Source: G965222505 sp965222505 (lineage in GTDB: Bacteria > Bacteroidota > Rhodothermia > Rhodothermales > DATKEJ01). Taken from it: a stretch of 64,000 bases of DNA. Below, piece by piece: positions 40,845 through 49,686 of the stretch (the stretch's first letter is position 1; each line of letters begins with the position of its first letter). The notes beneath the pieces were generated by a model, which searched no databases, was not told the DNA's origin, and saw only the letters and a program-made list of their open reading frames with translations. Made by a program: the position numbers and the translations under genes. The stretch is from positions 1,302,001 through 1,366,000 of the forward strand of contig OZ244956.1 of the NCBI GenBank assembly GCA_965222505.1. The letters are read 5' to 3'.

Positions 40845-42605
40845 ATGGCACAGACTGCAACCGACAACGGCCTCGAACAATACATTGCCCACTACCCCGA
40901 GTGGGCCAAAGCGTTTGCCCGCAAGTATTTCACCAAAACCCTGAACCAGTTTATCCTCTATGGCAACGTACGTGACCTCGTACCCACCGAGGACGAAGAA
41001 GGCAAGCCCATCTACATCCCCCTCCGGCAATTCCTGACGGATGACCTCTTCGCCGGACGCGATATTATCCTGTTCTACGACCGCTCCGCCGGCATCCACT
41101 TTATGGACAAAGCCTCGCGGACGGATTTCAACCGGGCGCTCTCGGGCTATGACAATATCTTTGGTACCGAGTATGCCAAGAAACTGCCCAAAGACCCCGT
41201 GCGCGTCTTTGCTGTGCTGGAAAACTACTTCCGCGTTCGGCTGGCCGAAGGCAAACGCATCGCCTGTATCATTGACTATGCCGAAACCGTCATCCCGATG
41301 GCCGAGGCCTCGATGTACTCCGCCGAAGACCGCAATGCACTCGTCTTCCTGCAAAAATGGGCACACGATCCGCTGTTCCTGAAAAGTGACTTTACCGTCA
41401 CGCTCATCACCGAAAACCTGCGCGACCTCAGCCAGCAGATGGTCCAGAGCCCCTATACGGCTGAGATCAAACTGGAAATCCCGGATGAGGAGTCCCGCCT
41501 GGCCTTCACCCGCACATTTGTTCGGGGGCGTGACTTCTCCAAGGCCTCGGACGTCACCCAGAAAGCACTGGCCAATCAGACCGCCGGCGTCAACTTCATT
41601 CAGCTCCGCACCCTACTGGCCGACGTGCTGGAAAACAAAACCAAGCTGACCTTCGAGCAACTCTCCAAACGCAAGAAGGAGATTATCGAAGCCGAAGCCT
41701 ATGGCATGCTGGAATTCGTCGAGACCGATTTTAACCTGGACCTCGTCGCAGGCCACCGGCAAGCCAAAACCCACCTTCGTGAAGCCGCTGCCGCCCTGCG
41801 CAAAGGCCGTAGCGACGTCATGCCGATGGGCTACCTTGTAGCCGGCCCGGTAGGCACCGGGAAAACCTTTTTGATTACCTGCTTTGCCGGGGATATCGGG
41901 ATTCCGATGGTGAAGCTGAAGAACTTCCGTTCCCAGTGGCAGGGGGTCACTGAAGGTAACCTGGAAAAAATCCTGAGCCTGCTGCAAGCCATGACCCCCG
42001 TGGCCGTCATGATCGACGAAGCCGATGCGGCCCTGGGCAACCGGGATGCCGAAGGGGACTCCGGCGTCTCTAAACGCGTATTCGGGCAAATTGCCTCCTT
42101 CATGAGCGAGTCCAAAAACCGAGGCAAAATCATCTGGTTTCTCGTGACCGCCCGCCCGGACCTGATGCCGATCGACTTGAAGCGGCAGGGCCGGGCCGAA
42201 GAACACCTCGCGCTGTTCTACCCCGAAACCAAGGAAGACCGGGAAGAACTCCTCAAGGTGATGATGCGCAAAACCAAAATCAAGATGGCCCTCAAGGATG
42301 CCCCCAAAGCCCTCGTCTACGGTGCACGCGCCTTCAGCGGGGCCGAGATGGAAGCCATCCTGACCCGCGCCAAATTCCGGGCCACTGCCCAGGCCAAAGG
42401 CCGGGAAAAAGGGACCGTCACACCCGAAATCCTGAAAGCGGTCATCGATGATTTTATTCCGCCCACATACCCGGAAGAAATCGAACTCCAGAACCTGGTG
42501 GCCGTCATGGAATGTACCAGCAAGAACATGCTGCCGGAGCAATTCGCCGACATGGAACGGGAATCTGTGGTACGCCGGGTCAAGGAACTCAAACGGTTGA
42601 TTTAA
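40845..42605 (+). CDS. AAA+ ATPase with degenerate N-terminal and active C-terminal module (Ycf46-like)
   Basis: ATG at 40845 gives MAQTATDNGLEQYIAHYPEW (586 residues). The first half looks like an AAA-fold without a Walker A but with IACIIDYAETVIP in the Walker B position. The second half is a classical AAA module: MGYLVAGPVGTGKTFLITCF (Walker A, about residue 338), VAVMIDEADAALGNRD (Walker B), WFLVTARPDLMPIDLKRQGR (sensor/Arg finger). The layout recalls Ycf46-like ATPases. It is followed by a UbiA gene; a functional link is not evident. It probably remodels a protein partner. Confidence 0.82.
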   Translation: MAQTATDNGLEQYIAHYPEWAKAFARKYFTKTLNQFILYGNVRDLVPTEDEEGKPIYIPLRQFLTDDLFAGRDIILFYDRSAGIHFMDKASRTDFNRALSGYDNIFGTEYAKKLPKDPVRVFAVLENYFRVRLAEGKRIACIIDYAETVIPMAEASMYSAEDRNALVFLQKWAHDPLFLKSDFTVTLITENLRDLSQQMVQSPYTAEIKLEIPDEESRLAFTRTFVRGRDFSKASDVTQKALANQTAGVNFIQLRTLLADVLENKTKLTFEQLSKRKKEIIEAEAYGMLEFVETDFNLDLVAGHRQAKTHLREAAAALRKGRSDVMPMGYLVAGPVGTGKTFLITCFAGDIGIPMVKLKNFRSQWQGVTEGNLEKILSLLQAMTPVAVMIDEADAALGNRDAEGDSGVSKRVFGQIASFMSESKNRGKIIWFLVTARPDLMPIDLKRQGRAEEHLALFYPETKEDREELLKVMMRKTKIKMALKDAPKALVYGARAFSGAEMEAILTRAKFRATAQAKGREKGTVTPEILKAVIDDFIPPTYPEEIELQNLVAVMECTSKNMLPEQFADMERESVVRRVKELKRLI

Positions 42606-42738
42606 TTGCAATGCTTTGAGGGGTTTGTGTATGAACGAGAAGCCGTGAGCGTAGCGAACCAACCCCCGGCGAGCCTCAGGCGAGTCCAACCCCGCGAACC
42701 CGTCGGGTATCGGCGGAAGCGAGCCCATTTAAAACGTA
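42606..42738. other. Short intergenic spacer with a repeat module
   Basis: The spacer includes AACGAGAAGCCGTGAGCGTA followed by GCGAACC, related to the 'ACGAGC..AGCGACTAACG.AGTAAA' module of the interspersed repeats. The GTG start of the UbiA gene follows at 42739. Confidence 0.4.
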
Positions 42739-43617
42739 GTGAGCCAATACCGTATTTTTCGTCAACTCTGGGCTGGCATCCGGCTGCTTCGGCCGTTGAA
42801 CTTTGTCATGTTCTTCGCCGGCGTTGGGGTGGGTGGCTTACTGGAACTCGGGGGTGCCGCATTTCAGGGAGAATACCAGGGCCGCATGTGGCTGGCCATG
42901 CTCTCGGCTGCGTGTATCGGCGGGGCTGCCAATGCCCTGAATGATTATTTCGACCTGGACATCGACCGGGCCAACCGACCGGAGCGCCCCCTGCCCGCTG
43001 GCCTGGTCCCGGTCAAGTTCAGCATCGGCCTTTGGCTGGTGGGAACAGGTATCGGCTTGATGCTGGCCTTGATGCTTTCAGCCTGGCACCTGCTCATTGC
43101 CCTCCTGAGCGCCATCCTGCTTTACGCCTACAGCAAACGACTCAAACGCACGGGCCTTCCGGGCAACCTGGCCGTGACACTCGTCCTGGCAATGGCCCCA
43201 CTCTATGGCGGACTCAGCGTGACGGATTGGCCCCTCCGGTATGCCTGGCTGGCAGCAACCTTTGCTGCCCTCACCACCCTGGCACGTGAACTGGTCAAAG
43301 ACATCCAGGATCGCAAAGGGGATGCCTTGGCCGGTGCACGCACCTATCCCATCCAAGCCGGCACCGGCTCCACGATTGGACTGGTGCTGCTCCTGCTCGG
43401 CTTCACCCTGCTCGCGACCCCCCTGCCCTACCTCTGGCTGCGGTTTAATGGCCTCTATCTGTTCGGGGTGGGATTGGCCAACGCTTGCCTCCTGGCAGCC
43501 GGTTGGGCACTGCTCGGCTCACCAACGGCAACCCCCAATGCCCAATCCTCAAGCGCCTTCCTGAAAGGAGCAATGGCCCTGGGCCTGCTGGCCCTCGGCT
43601 TCGGAAATGCATTTTAG
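42739..43617 (+). CDS. UbiA-family prenyltransferase
   Basis: The 292-residue membrane protein starts with GTG and has eight to nine hydrophobic helices. Both prenyl-diphosphate/Mg motifs are present: NALNDYFDLDIDRANRPERP (NDxxDxxxD) and VKDIQDRKGDALAGART (DxxxD). It resembles the geranylgeranylglycerol-phosphate geranylgeranyltransferase-like UbiA proteins common in Bacteroidota, but menaquinone MenA or other functions are possible. It follows the AAA+ gene by 133 bp. Confidence 0.9.
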   Translation: MSQYRIFRQLWAGIRLLRPLNFVMFFAGVGVGGLLELGGAAFQGEYQGRMWLAMLSAACIGGAANALNDYFDLDIDRANRPERPLPAGLVPVKFSIGLWLVGTGIGLMLALMLSAWHLLIALLSAILLYAYSKRLKRTGLPGNLAVTLVLAMAPLYGGLSVTDWPLRYAWLAATFAALTTLARELVKDIQDRKGDALAGARTYPIQAGTGSTIGLVLLLLGFTLLATPLPYLWLRFNGLYLFGVGLANACLLAAGWALLGSPTATPNAQSSSAFLKGAMALGLLALGFGNAF

Positions 43618-43675
43618 TACGCTCGCGGAAACAGGTTTTGAACCGCATTGCGGAAAATGGTTTAGGCCGCTCGCT

Positions 43676-43748
43676 GTTGTCCGTGGTCCGTTGTATACTT
43701 TGATGACAACTTTACAACGGACCACGGACCAATGACCACGGACCAACC
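43676..43748. repeat. Inverted 7-bp-period array upstream of the nitrilase gene
   Basis: GTTGTCC, GTGGTCC, GTTGTAT (43676-43696) are followed in inverted sense by ACAACGG, ACCACGG, ACCAATG, ACCACGG, ACCAACC (43714-43748). The last unit ends at the base before the ATG of the carbon-nitrogen hydrolase gene. Confidence 0.8.
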
Positions 43749-44591
43749 ATGAAACTCGCCCTGATCCAATATGCTGTAACGGCCGATGTCGACGCCAATG
43801 TACAGCGGGGACTGGAAGCCCTGGAAGAAGCCGCAACCCACGGTGCCGACCTGGTCGTCTATCCCGAACTGGCCTTTACACCGTTTTACCCGCAACACCG
43901 CGCCCCTGCCGATCCCCTGGATCTCGCCGAACCCCTCACCGGCCCAACGGTGACGCAGTTTCAGGATGCGGCCCGACGGCTCGGGGTAGTGGTGGTCCTC
44001 AACCTGTATGAACGCGCTGGCACCCTCGCCTACGACACCTCCCCCGTGATTGATGCCGATGGTACCCTGCTCGGCAAGACCCGCATGATGCATATCACGG
44101 ATTATGAAGGATTCTACGAACAGGACTACTATGCCCCCGGCGATACAGGTGCACCAGTCTATGAGACCTCGGTAGGCCGCATTGGCGTTGCCATTTGCTA
44201 CGACCGCCACTACCCGGAATACCTGCGTGCCCTTGCCCTGGCCGGCGCCGACCTCGTGGTCGTCCCCCAGGCCGGCGCCCTCGGGGAATGGCCGAACGGC
44301 CTCTTTGAAGCAGAACTGCGGGTGGCCTCCTTCCAACAAGGGTACTACATGGCCCTATCCAACCGGGTGGGCAAAGAGTCAGTGCTACACTTCGGGGGTG
44401 GCTCTTTTGTAACAGACCCCTTCGGCCAAATGGTGGCACAAGCACCGGAAAACGAAGAAGCCATCCTGTATGCCCACCTAGACCTCAGCACCTGCGCCAA
44501 CTCCCCGGCCCGGCAACTCTTCATGAAACACCGCAGACCGGAAGCCTACCATCAAGGAGTTGTTCAACAGCCAGATACACTTACGGCCTAA
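43749..44591 (+). CDS. Carbon-nitrogen hydrolase (nitrilase superfamily)
   Basis: The 280-residue protein has the catalytic triad of the superfamily: Glu in VVYPELAFTPF, Lys in LLGKTRMMHI and Cys in GVAICYDRHYPEYLRALALAGADLVVVP. The 'ICYDRHYPE' context is typical of N-carbamoylputrescine amidase/beta-ureidopropionase-like members, so an N-carbamoyl or amide substrate is likely. Its 3' end overlaps the convergent CotH-protein gene by 11 bp. Confidence 0.9.
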   Translation: MKLALIQYAVTADVDANVQRGLEALEEAATHGADLVVYPELAFTPFYPQHRAPADPLDLAEPLTGPTVTQFQDAARRLGVVVVLNLYERAGTLAYDTSPVIDADGTLLGKTRMMHITDYEGFYEQDYYAPGDTGAPVYETSVGRIGVAICYDRHYPEYLRALALAGADLVVVPQAGALGEWPNGLFEAELRVASFQQGYYMALSNRVGKESVLHFGGGSFVTDPFGQMVAQAPENEEAILYAHLDLSTCANSPARQLFMKHRRPEAYHQGVVQQPDTLTA

Positions 44592-46794
44592 AGCTAATCG
44601 GCTGCGTCTCAACTACCGTGCCATCCACCCGTAATACCATCCAATACATCCCGGCACTTACCCCTTTGGGCTTCCATTGAAGACGGTGAAGCCCAGCCTC
44701 TCGACGGCCCTCCGCCAGAACACGGACCCGTTGCCCGGTGACGGTATAGACTTCCAGATACACATCCCCCGGTCTGGCGAGTTGATAGGTCCAGATACTG
44801 ACCGCATGGAAGGGATTAGGGTATCCCGGCCCCAAGCCTGTGGATGCCACCAGGCCAGCGGTCGTTCCATCGATCTGTACCGGGCGCTCAACCCCCAGGG
44901 TTGCAGCCAAATGATCCCAGACAAACTCGTGCCGCCGTACGGCATCCAGCCGTTGCCGCTCAATGGTCCATTGCCAGAACGCAAAATCCATCCCTCGCCC
45001 AAACCAGTGCGTCTCGCCCCAACGGGCCAGTTCAAACGGCATACCCGGTGTTAATTCAGCTTCCATGCGGTCCAGTTCCTCGATTACGTGCGCCGGGGTC
45101 AAAACGGTGTGCAAGAGGGTGGTGAACCGGAATACAAACCGGTCTCTGAAGGTCGGGTTTTGGACGAGGCGGCCCAGGAGCCACAGGCCCTCGGCCTCAG
45201 TGTGGGAAAGAATATCAGCCAGGATATTGACCTCGACTTCTGTGAATTGGTCGAGGTCGTAGAGGATCCATCGCCACCGACCCTCCGACGTTTGGGGCCG
45301 CCAGAACCGGATGCTTTTGGTTTTGTCGACGGGGTTGTCATCCCGCCCGGCATAGACCCAGAAGATCCAGTAGTCGATCAGGTTGTCCGTGTCGATGAGG
45401 CGGTTGATTTCATCGAAAGCCTCGGGGGCCTGCATGTCCAACGTGTTGAGCCGCTCCAGCAGGCCCAGATAGGCACCATTGCTCCCGGCCTGTACCCGCG
45501 TCCCGTCACCGCGCAGGAGATCAATGTCTCCTACATCGTAGTTTGACTGGATGTAATCGGCACCGCGTCGTTCGGTCAGGTTGTACCAGCCCCAGTATTC
45601 CCCATTGAGCAGGAGCATCACCGAGCGATACGCCTGCATGTCGATATGCCCCCCGGCTGCCCGGTTCAGGCTGTAAAACACCTGGTTACGGGCAAAGCTG
45701 TAGTCCTGAATGCCTGTATCAAGCAATACCCCACCTACCGCCGTAAGATCGGGTTTGTCTTCAAAAAACGGATAGTTCAACTTCCCGCCACGGGCTGAGA
45801 GCTTGAGGGGTTTTTTGGGAAACGTGCGAGAGACCCCACCCCACATGCTCAGGTCGATCTCCTGTGCCTCTACCCGTACCCCGGAAGGGTCAAAGAATTC
45901 AGCATAGGCCGGACGTTCCCAATCCTGAAAGTAATTGCCGTGCTCGCTGTTGCCTTCCACATAAATACCGGCCTCATCCGACCACAGGTTTTCCGGGGCC
46001 GTGGTGACGGAGACCGTCATGTACGGGTAGAATTCGTTGATGAGAAACGTCCCGGTCTGAATGGCGCTTGGCAACAGGTCCGGGGCATAGGCCCGTGCCC
46101 GAATGACCGTTGTTTTAGTAAGCGTAAGCGGGCCGGTATACAGCGTACCGCCGATTTCATCCGGCTCGGAACCGTCCTGGCTATAGAAGATCAACGCATC
46201 CGGCGTGGCCGAAGACAAATGAACCACTTGCGGCCCGGTATACCCCCCTGGTGCCTGCCCGAAAAGGGGAACTTCGGCAATGCCTGCCCAGCCGGTATCC
46301 GGATTGGGTTGCCCCGGCGTGGGGGCTTCAAAATACCGCCAGTCCGCCTGCCCATCTGAAGCCCGCCCAAAGGATATATCCGTGTGCTGCACCGGGAAGG
46401 TTACGGCATCAATTACGGTGATGCCGTCTGGAGCAATCAGGCCGACCTGTTCCCCATTCCGTGACAGCCTGGCTCCCACATGCGTCGGCCCCTGTTCCGG
46501 GGTACCATCGAACCAAAACAAGAGATACCCCCGCGCCCGAATGGTTGTGGCATGAGGATCTGAATCCGGGATTTGCCAGTAGGTCTCCTCGTTGAGATTG
46601 TCTGTGAGATAATACCCGGCCAGGTTGATGCCTTCGGTGCCGGGGTTGTAGAGTTCAACCCAATCATCATGCTCTCCATAGGCATCGGCCAGCACCGTGC
46701 GGTTGCCGGCCTGAATTTCATTGATAAACACCTGTTGAGCAAATACAGGATCCAGACGAATACCCAGGAACAATGACATTCCCAGGATAAACAC
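44581..46794 (-). CDS. Secreted CotH/lamin-tail-domain protein with C-terminal sorting domain
   Basis: The start is uncertain: GTG at 46794 gives a hydrophobic leader ending VFAQQ, while the open frame continues upstream through an interspersed repeat to 46983. Domains in order: lamin-tail domain (VFINEIQAGNRTVLADAYGE ... DDWVELYNPGTEG), a chitobiase-type C-terminal module (PQVVHLSSATPDALIFYSQDG), a CotH-like kinase-fold domain (RNQVFYSLNRAAGGHIDMQA, MLLLNGEYWGWYNLTER, WIFWVYAGRDDNP), and a final GYPNPFHAVSIWTYQLA ... GMYWMVLRVDG sorting domain. Proteins of this architecture are cell-surface or extracellular; CotH kinases phosphorylate secreted proteins. Confidence 0.82.
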   Translation of the reverse strand: MFILGMSLFLGIRLDPVFAQQVFINEIQAGNRTVLADAYGEHDDWVELYNPGTEGINLAGYYLTDNLNEETYWQIPDSDPHATTIRARGYLLFWFDGTPEQGPTHVGARLSRNGEQVGLIAPDGITVIDAVTFPVQHTDISFGRASDGQADWRYFEAPTPGQPNPDTGWAGIAEVPLFGQAPGGYTGPQVVHLSSATPDALIFYSQDGSEPDEIGGTLYTGPLTLTKTTVIRARAYAPDLLPSAIQTGTFLINEFYPYMTVSVTTAPENLWSDEAGIYVEGNSEHGNYFQDWERPAYAEFFDPSGVRVEAQEIDLSMWGGVSRTFPKKPLKLSARGGKLNYPFFEDKPDLTAVGGVLLDTGIQDYSFARNQVFYSLNRAAGGHIDMQAYRSVMLLLNGEYWGWYNLTERRGADYIQSNYDVGDIDLLRGDGTRVQAGSNGAYLGLLERLNTLDMQAPEAFDEINRLIDTDNLIDYWIFWVYAGRDDNPVDKTKSIRFWRPQTSEGRWRWILYDLDQFTEVEVNILADILSHTEAEGLWLLGRLVQNPTFRDRFVFRFTTLLHTVLTPAHVIEELDRMEAELTPGMPFELARWGETHWFGRGMDFAFWQWTIERQRLDAVRRHEFVWDHLAATLGVERPVQIDGTTAGLVASTGLGPGYPNPFHAVSIWTYQLARPGDVYLEVYTVTGQRVRVLAEGRREAGLHRLQWKPKGVSAGMYWMVLRVDGTVVETQPISFRP

Positions 46795-46814
46795 GAATGC
46801 ATGCCGACTTGTCC

Positions 46815-46935
46815 CCCTCTCGTCACCGCAAGCCTCGGCTTTGCCAAGGTGTGGCAATCCCATGTTTTGGCAATCGGAATGGGATCGCCACGTCGTTTGG
46901 CTACGCCAAAGCTCCTCGCGATGACAGAGAAGTTC
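46815..46935 (-). repeat. Interspersed 'GTCAT-GCGAGGAG' repeat
   Basis: On the minus strand it reads GTCATCGCGAGGAGC...ACGACGTGGCGATCCC and then, in inverted sense, GGGATTGCCACACC...GCTTGCGGTGACGAG. This bipartite palindromic repeat is familiar from many Bacteroidota and other genomes. It lies at the 5' end of the CotH-protein gene and probably inserted next to or into its leader. Confidence 0.75.
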
Positions 46936-46989
46936 ATCTAACGTACAGACAGACAAAGACATGTGCACGTCGTACCAAAACATGTTTTA

Positions 46990-47112
46990 TTCAACCGGAC
47001 CAAGTTCAACCGACCCAGGCTGAGGAGAAGAAACCGAAATCGTGCATAAAGTCACTCGCCTGGGTTCTTGCTGAACGACCAACGCCCTGGGTCGGCTGGA
47101 ACGGTTTTTAGG
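46990..47112. repeat. attC-like imperfect palindrome, copy 3 (degenerate ends)
   Basis: The plus strand reads TTCAACCGGACCAAGTTCAA...CATAAAGTCACTCGCC...CCAACGCCCTGGGTCGGCTG...ACGGTTTTTAGG. It matches the complements of the sites at 57240-57359 and 62513-62636 in their arms and centre, but the GCCTAAC/GTTAGGC boxes are degenerate here. Confidence 0.6.
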
Positions 47113-47222
47113 GGACGTACCGCAAATTATACCGCACCGCCGACTCCTAAAGCCCTTACTTCCATTGTGAATAAAATGCCCAGCGCCAATCGAGATCCCC
47201 CGCCCAAATGTAATGAATTCGC

Positions 47223-47651
47223 TCAACTCCTAGACCCCAATAATATCTCAAATTGCTCCAACGTGATACTGCGAACTGGCGGAAAAGCTACGTCCTGCAA
47301 CGCTCTAAAGTGTCGATCATTTGTAACGATGTAGTCAGCATTAGCAGCTACAGCACAATCGACAAACTTGTTGTCATCAGCATCAGCCGGGATCAGAAGC
47401 CAACGATAGAACGGCGTCACCAATCGTACGCTGGGCAACAAGAGCAGAAAGTCCAATCGGGCCTCACTGTAACTCAGACCATAACGCTTCGCGACCTGTT
47501 CTTGGTACTCGGCTAGGATTTCGTTGGTCACAAAAAGGTCAAAGTCGCCGGCTACCAACCGTTTGAAAATCCAGTGGTACTTCAAATGTTGGGGCAGAGA
47601 GACGATCAAGATGTTGGTATCCAAGACGACACCAAGTTTATTGGTCTTCAT
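47223..47651 (-). CDS. PIN-domain toxin of a type II toxin-antitoxin pair
   Basis: The 142-residue protein has the PIN acids in order: VVLDTNILI (Asp), FVTNEILAEYQ (Glu), ADDNKFVDCAVAANADYIVTNDRHF (Asp, Asp). This is the PIN_3/'putative toxin-antitoxin system toxin component' family; such toxins cleave RNA. It overlaps the upstream antitoxin gene by 14 bp. Confidence 0.9.
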   Translation of the reverse strand: MKTNKLGVVLDTNILIVSLPQHLKYHWIFKRLVAGDFDLFVTNEILAEYQEQVAKRYGLSYSEARLDFLLLLPSVRLVTPFYRWLLIPADADDNKFVDCAVAANADYIVTNDRHFRALQDVAFPPVRSITLEQFEILLGSRS

Positions 47652-47847
47652 CGTTGAGCCAACTATCTAGATCTGCATTAGTGATCCCTTTTTCTTCCAC
47701 GGATTGGTCGACACGAGCCACGAGCCGGTTGGCAAAGAGATTACCGAGGAGGGCCTTGACTTGCAGCAGTTCTTCCTCGCTCGGATCGAAAGCATAAGCC
47801 TTTAGCAGTTCGAGTTGGAGGGAAGTTAATTGTTCAGACATCTCCAT
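47638..47847 (-). CDS. Antitoxin partner of the PIN toxin
   Basis: ATG at 47847 gives MEMSEQLTSLQLELLKAYAF (69 residues); another ATG two codons later is possible. The protein is acidic and helical, ends ADLDSWLNDEDQ and has no visible DNA-binding fold, which is common for this antitoxin group whose C-terminus wraps the PIN toxin. The 14-bp overlap with the toxin gene supports coupling. A perfect palindrome lies about 115 bp upstream. Confidence 0.82.
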   Translation of the reverse strand: MEMSEQLTSLQLELLKAYAFDPSEEELLQVKALLGNLFANRLVARVDQSVEEKGITNADLDSWLNDEDQ

Positions 47848-48187
47848 AGTACAGTCGGAGCAAGAGTATGTGAACCAGTTTGGCGTTGAAACCAGCCCAC
47901 GCCCGATATGTTCTTTGGGGCTGATCACGGCATGCTCCGATTCTTCCCTAAATAGAGAGATTCTGTCGCGACAGAAATGCCGCTTCCCATCATCTGACCA
48001 GGCTCGGGAGCAGATTCTAAAACTGGATATAAGCAAAAGAATCGGGCAGAAGGTGTGCTTAGGCCCCTAATTACCCCTTCACTTGATTTGCTGTTTCATT
48101 TTATGCGTGGATGCTGTAACCTAGAGGGTCTTTTACGGCGGCCCTGTAACAGGTTTCCGCATGTCCGGATCAATAATTTGCGTGCTG
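47848..48187. other. Intergenic region between the TA pair and namZ, with a perfect palindrome
   Basis: The 340-bp region between divergent genes contains TTCTGTCGCGACAGAA at 47961-47976. Otherwise no coding sequence was recognised. Confidence 0.5.
47961..47976. promoter_or_regulatory. Perfect 16-bp palindrome, candidate operator
   Basis: TTCTGTCGCGACAGAA is a perfect dyad without spacer. It lies upstream of the toxin-antitoxin pair in the likely promoter zone and could bind a dimeric repressor. The antitoxin itself has no evident DNA-binding motif, so the binder is unknown. Confidence 0.5.
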
Positions 48188-49447
48188 ATGCCGTCCCTTC
48201 GTTTTACCTACGCTCTCCTGCTTCTGGCCTTGATCACAGGTTGTCAAAAACCGGACATTCAGGCCCAGGGCACCCCGGCCCCTCCTGTTCGCACCGGCGC
48301 ACAAGTCATGGCCGCCCAGGAATTCAAGGACTGGAAAGGCAAACGCATTGGCCTGATCGCCAATCATACCACGCTCGTCAACGGCACCCACCTGGCCGAC
48401 CTCCTGCATGCCCACCCCGAAGTCCAGCTTTCTGCGCTCTATGGTCCCGAACACGGCTTACGCGGCCTAGTTGAAGCGGGTGAAAAACTTGATGACGGCA
48501 AAGACGACCGTACTGGCATCTCCATCTACAGCCTCTACGGTGAAACCCGTAAACCAGCCCCGGAAACCTTACGCGATATCGACCTGCTGGTGTTCGACAT
48601 TCAGGACGTTGGAGCACGGTTCTACACCTACATCTCGACGATGGGCCTCACCATGCAAGCCGCAGCCGAAGCGGGTCTGCCCTATGTCGTGCTGGATCGG
48701 CCCAACCCCATCGGCGGCACCCTTACTGAAGGCTACATTCGGGAAGAGGCCTTTGATTCCTTCGTTGGGGCCTATCCCATTCCCATCACCCATGGCCTGA
48801 CCGTCGGCGAACTCGCGATCATGATTAAGGGAGAGGGCCTGCTGCCCGGCCTGGAAGACCTGGACCTGCACGTGGTACCCGTCGAGGGATGGTCACGAGA
48901 TCAACTGTGGCCGGACCTCGGCCTGGAATGGGTCAAAACCAGTCCCAATATCCCCACCTTCGAGACGGCCCTCGTCTATCCCGGCACGTGTCTGATGGAA
49001 GGCACCCGCATCAATGAAGGGCGTGGCACCTATACCCCTTTCCTTACGATGGGGGCCCCCTGGATCGACGGCCCAGCCCTGGCCGATACCCTCAGCGGCC
49101 TGCCAGGGGTACAGTTTGAAGCTACCACGTACACGCCGAAAAGCATCCCCGGAATGGCTACCGGCCCCAAACACGAAAACACGGAAGTCCACGGCATCCA
49201 CATGACCGTGACGGACCCCGCCGCCTACCTGCCTGTCCAAACCGGCATCCATGTCCTCCATGCCTTCTACAGCGCCTCGCCGGACAAGGTCGACTTTTTC
49301 ATCCCCTCCAGCATCGACCGTCTTTCCGGTACCCAACGCCTCCGCGATGGCCTGACCGCCGGCCTCACCCCGGAGGCCCTCATTGCCCAATGGCAAGATG
49401 AGTTGGCAGCGTTTCAGGAGAAGCGGAAAGCCTACTTGCGATATTGA
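48188..49447 (+). CDS. namZ: NamZ-family (DUF1343) exo-beta-N-acetylmuramidase lipoprotein
   Basis: ATG at 48188 gives MPSLRFTYALLLLALITGC, a lipoprotein signal with lipobox ITGC. The remaining 400 residues match DUF1343/NamZ: KGKRIGLIANHTTLVNGTHL, SALYGPEHGLRGLVEAGEKL, LLVFDIQDVGARFYTYISTM, YVVLDRPNPIGG, PITHGLTVGELAIMIKGEG, TCLMEGTRINEGRGT and GAPWID. NamZ releases N-acetylmuramic acid from the non-reducing end of peptidoglycan fragments, serving wall recycling. It stands alone on the plus strand. Confidence 0.92.
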   Translation: MPSLRFTYALLLLALITGCQKPDIQAQGTPAPPVRTGAQVMAAQEFKDWKGKRIGLIANHTTLVNGTHLADLLHAHPEVQLSALYGPEHGLRGLVEAGEKLDDGKDDRTGISIYSLYGETRKPAPETLRDIDLLVFDIQDVGARFYTYISTMGLTMQAAAEAGLPYVVLDRPNPIGGTLTEGYIREEAFDSFVGAYPIPITHGLTVGELAIMIKGEGLLPGLEDLDLHVVPVEGWSRDQLWPDLGLEWVKTSPNIPTFETALVYPGTCLMEGTRINEGRGTYTPFLTMGAPWIDGPALADTLSGLPGVQFEATTYTPKSIPGMATGPKHENTEVHGIHMTVTDPAAYLPVQTGIHVLHAFYSASPDKVDFFIPSSIDRLSGTQRLRDGLTAGLTPEALIAQWQDELAAFQEKRKAYLRY

Positions 49448-49471
49448 ACTGATCGGTGATTTGATGGCACC

Positions 49472-49609
49472 CAATCACCAATGCCAAACGAGCAAAGCGA
49501 CTCACGCAGTAAATCACCAATTATAAGCGTTCTTTGATACCCTTGTGCAAGCGTACATGGGGTACCGCTCTACCACCAGTCCGTGGTCATTGGTCCGTCG
49601 TCCGTTGTG
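49472..49609. repeat. Two 7-bp-period arrays between namZ and uxaC
   Basis: CAATCAC, CAATGCC, AAACGAG (49472-49492) run into the module AACGAGCAAAGCGACTCACG. Further on, ACCAGTC, CGTGGTC, ATTGGTC, CGTCGTC, CGTTGTG occupy 49575-49609. Both kinds of words recur at other intergenic loci in the window. Confidence 0.75.
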
Positions 49610-49686
49610 GCTTCGACTCCAGCCTTAAAACGGACTTTCTGGGCCGGCGCGGCGGTGGTGCCGGCACTGAAGTTTGCACAGTCATT

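Noticed and set aside
41613..42728. Minus-strand 371-codon open frame opposite the AAA+ gene
   Set aside because: The sense strand carries Walker A, Walker B and sensor motifs; the antisense product is Gly/Phe/His-rich without domain character.
47961..47976. LexA-type SOS box
   Set aside because: The palindrome has no spacer between half-sites and no SOS gene is adjacent, so a LexA call is not supported.
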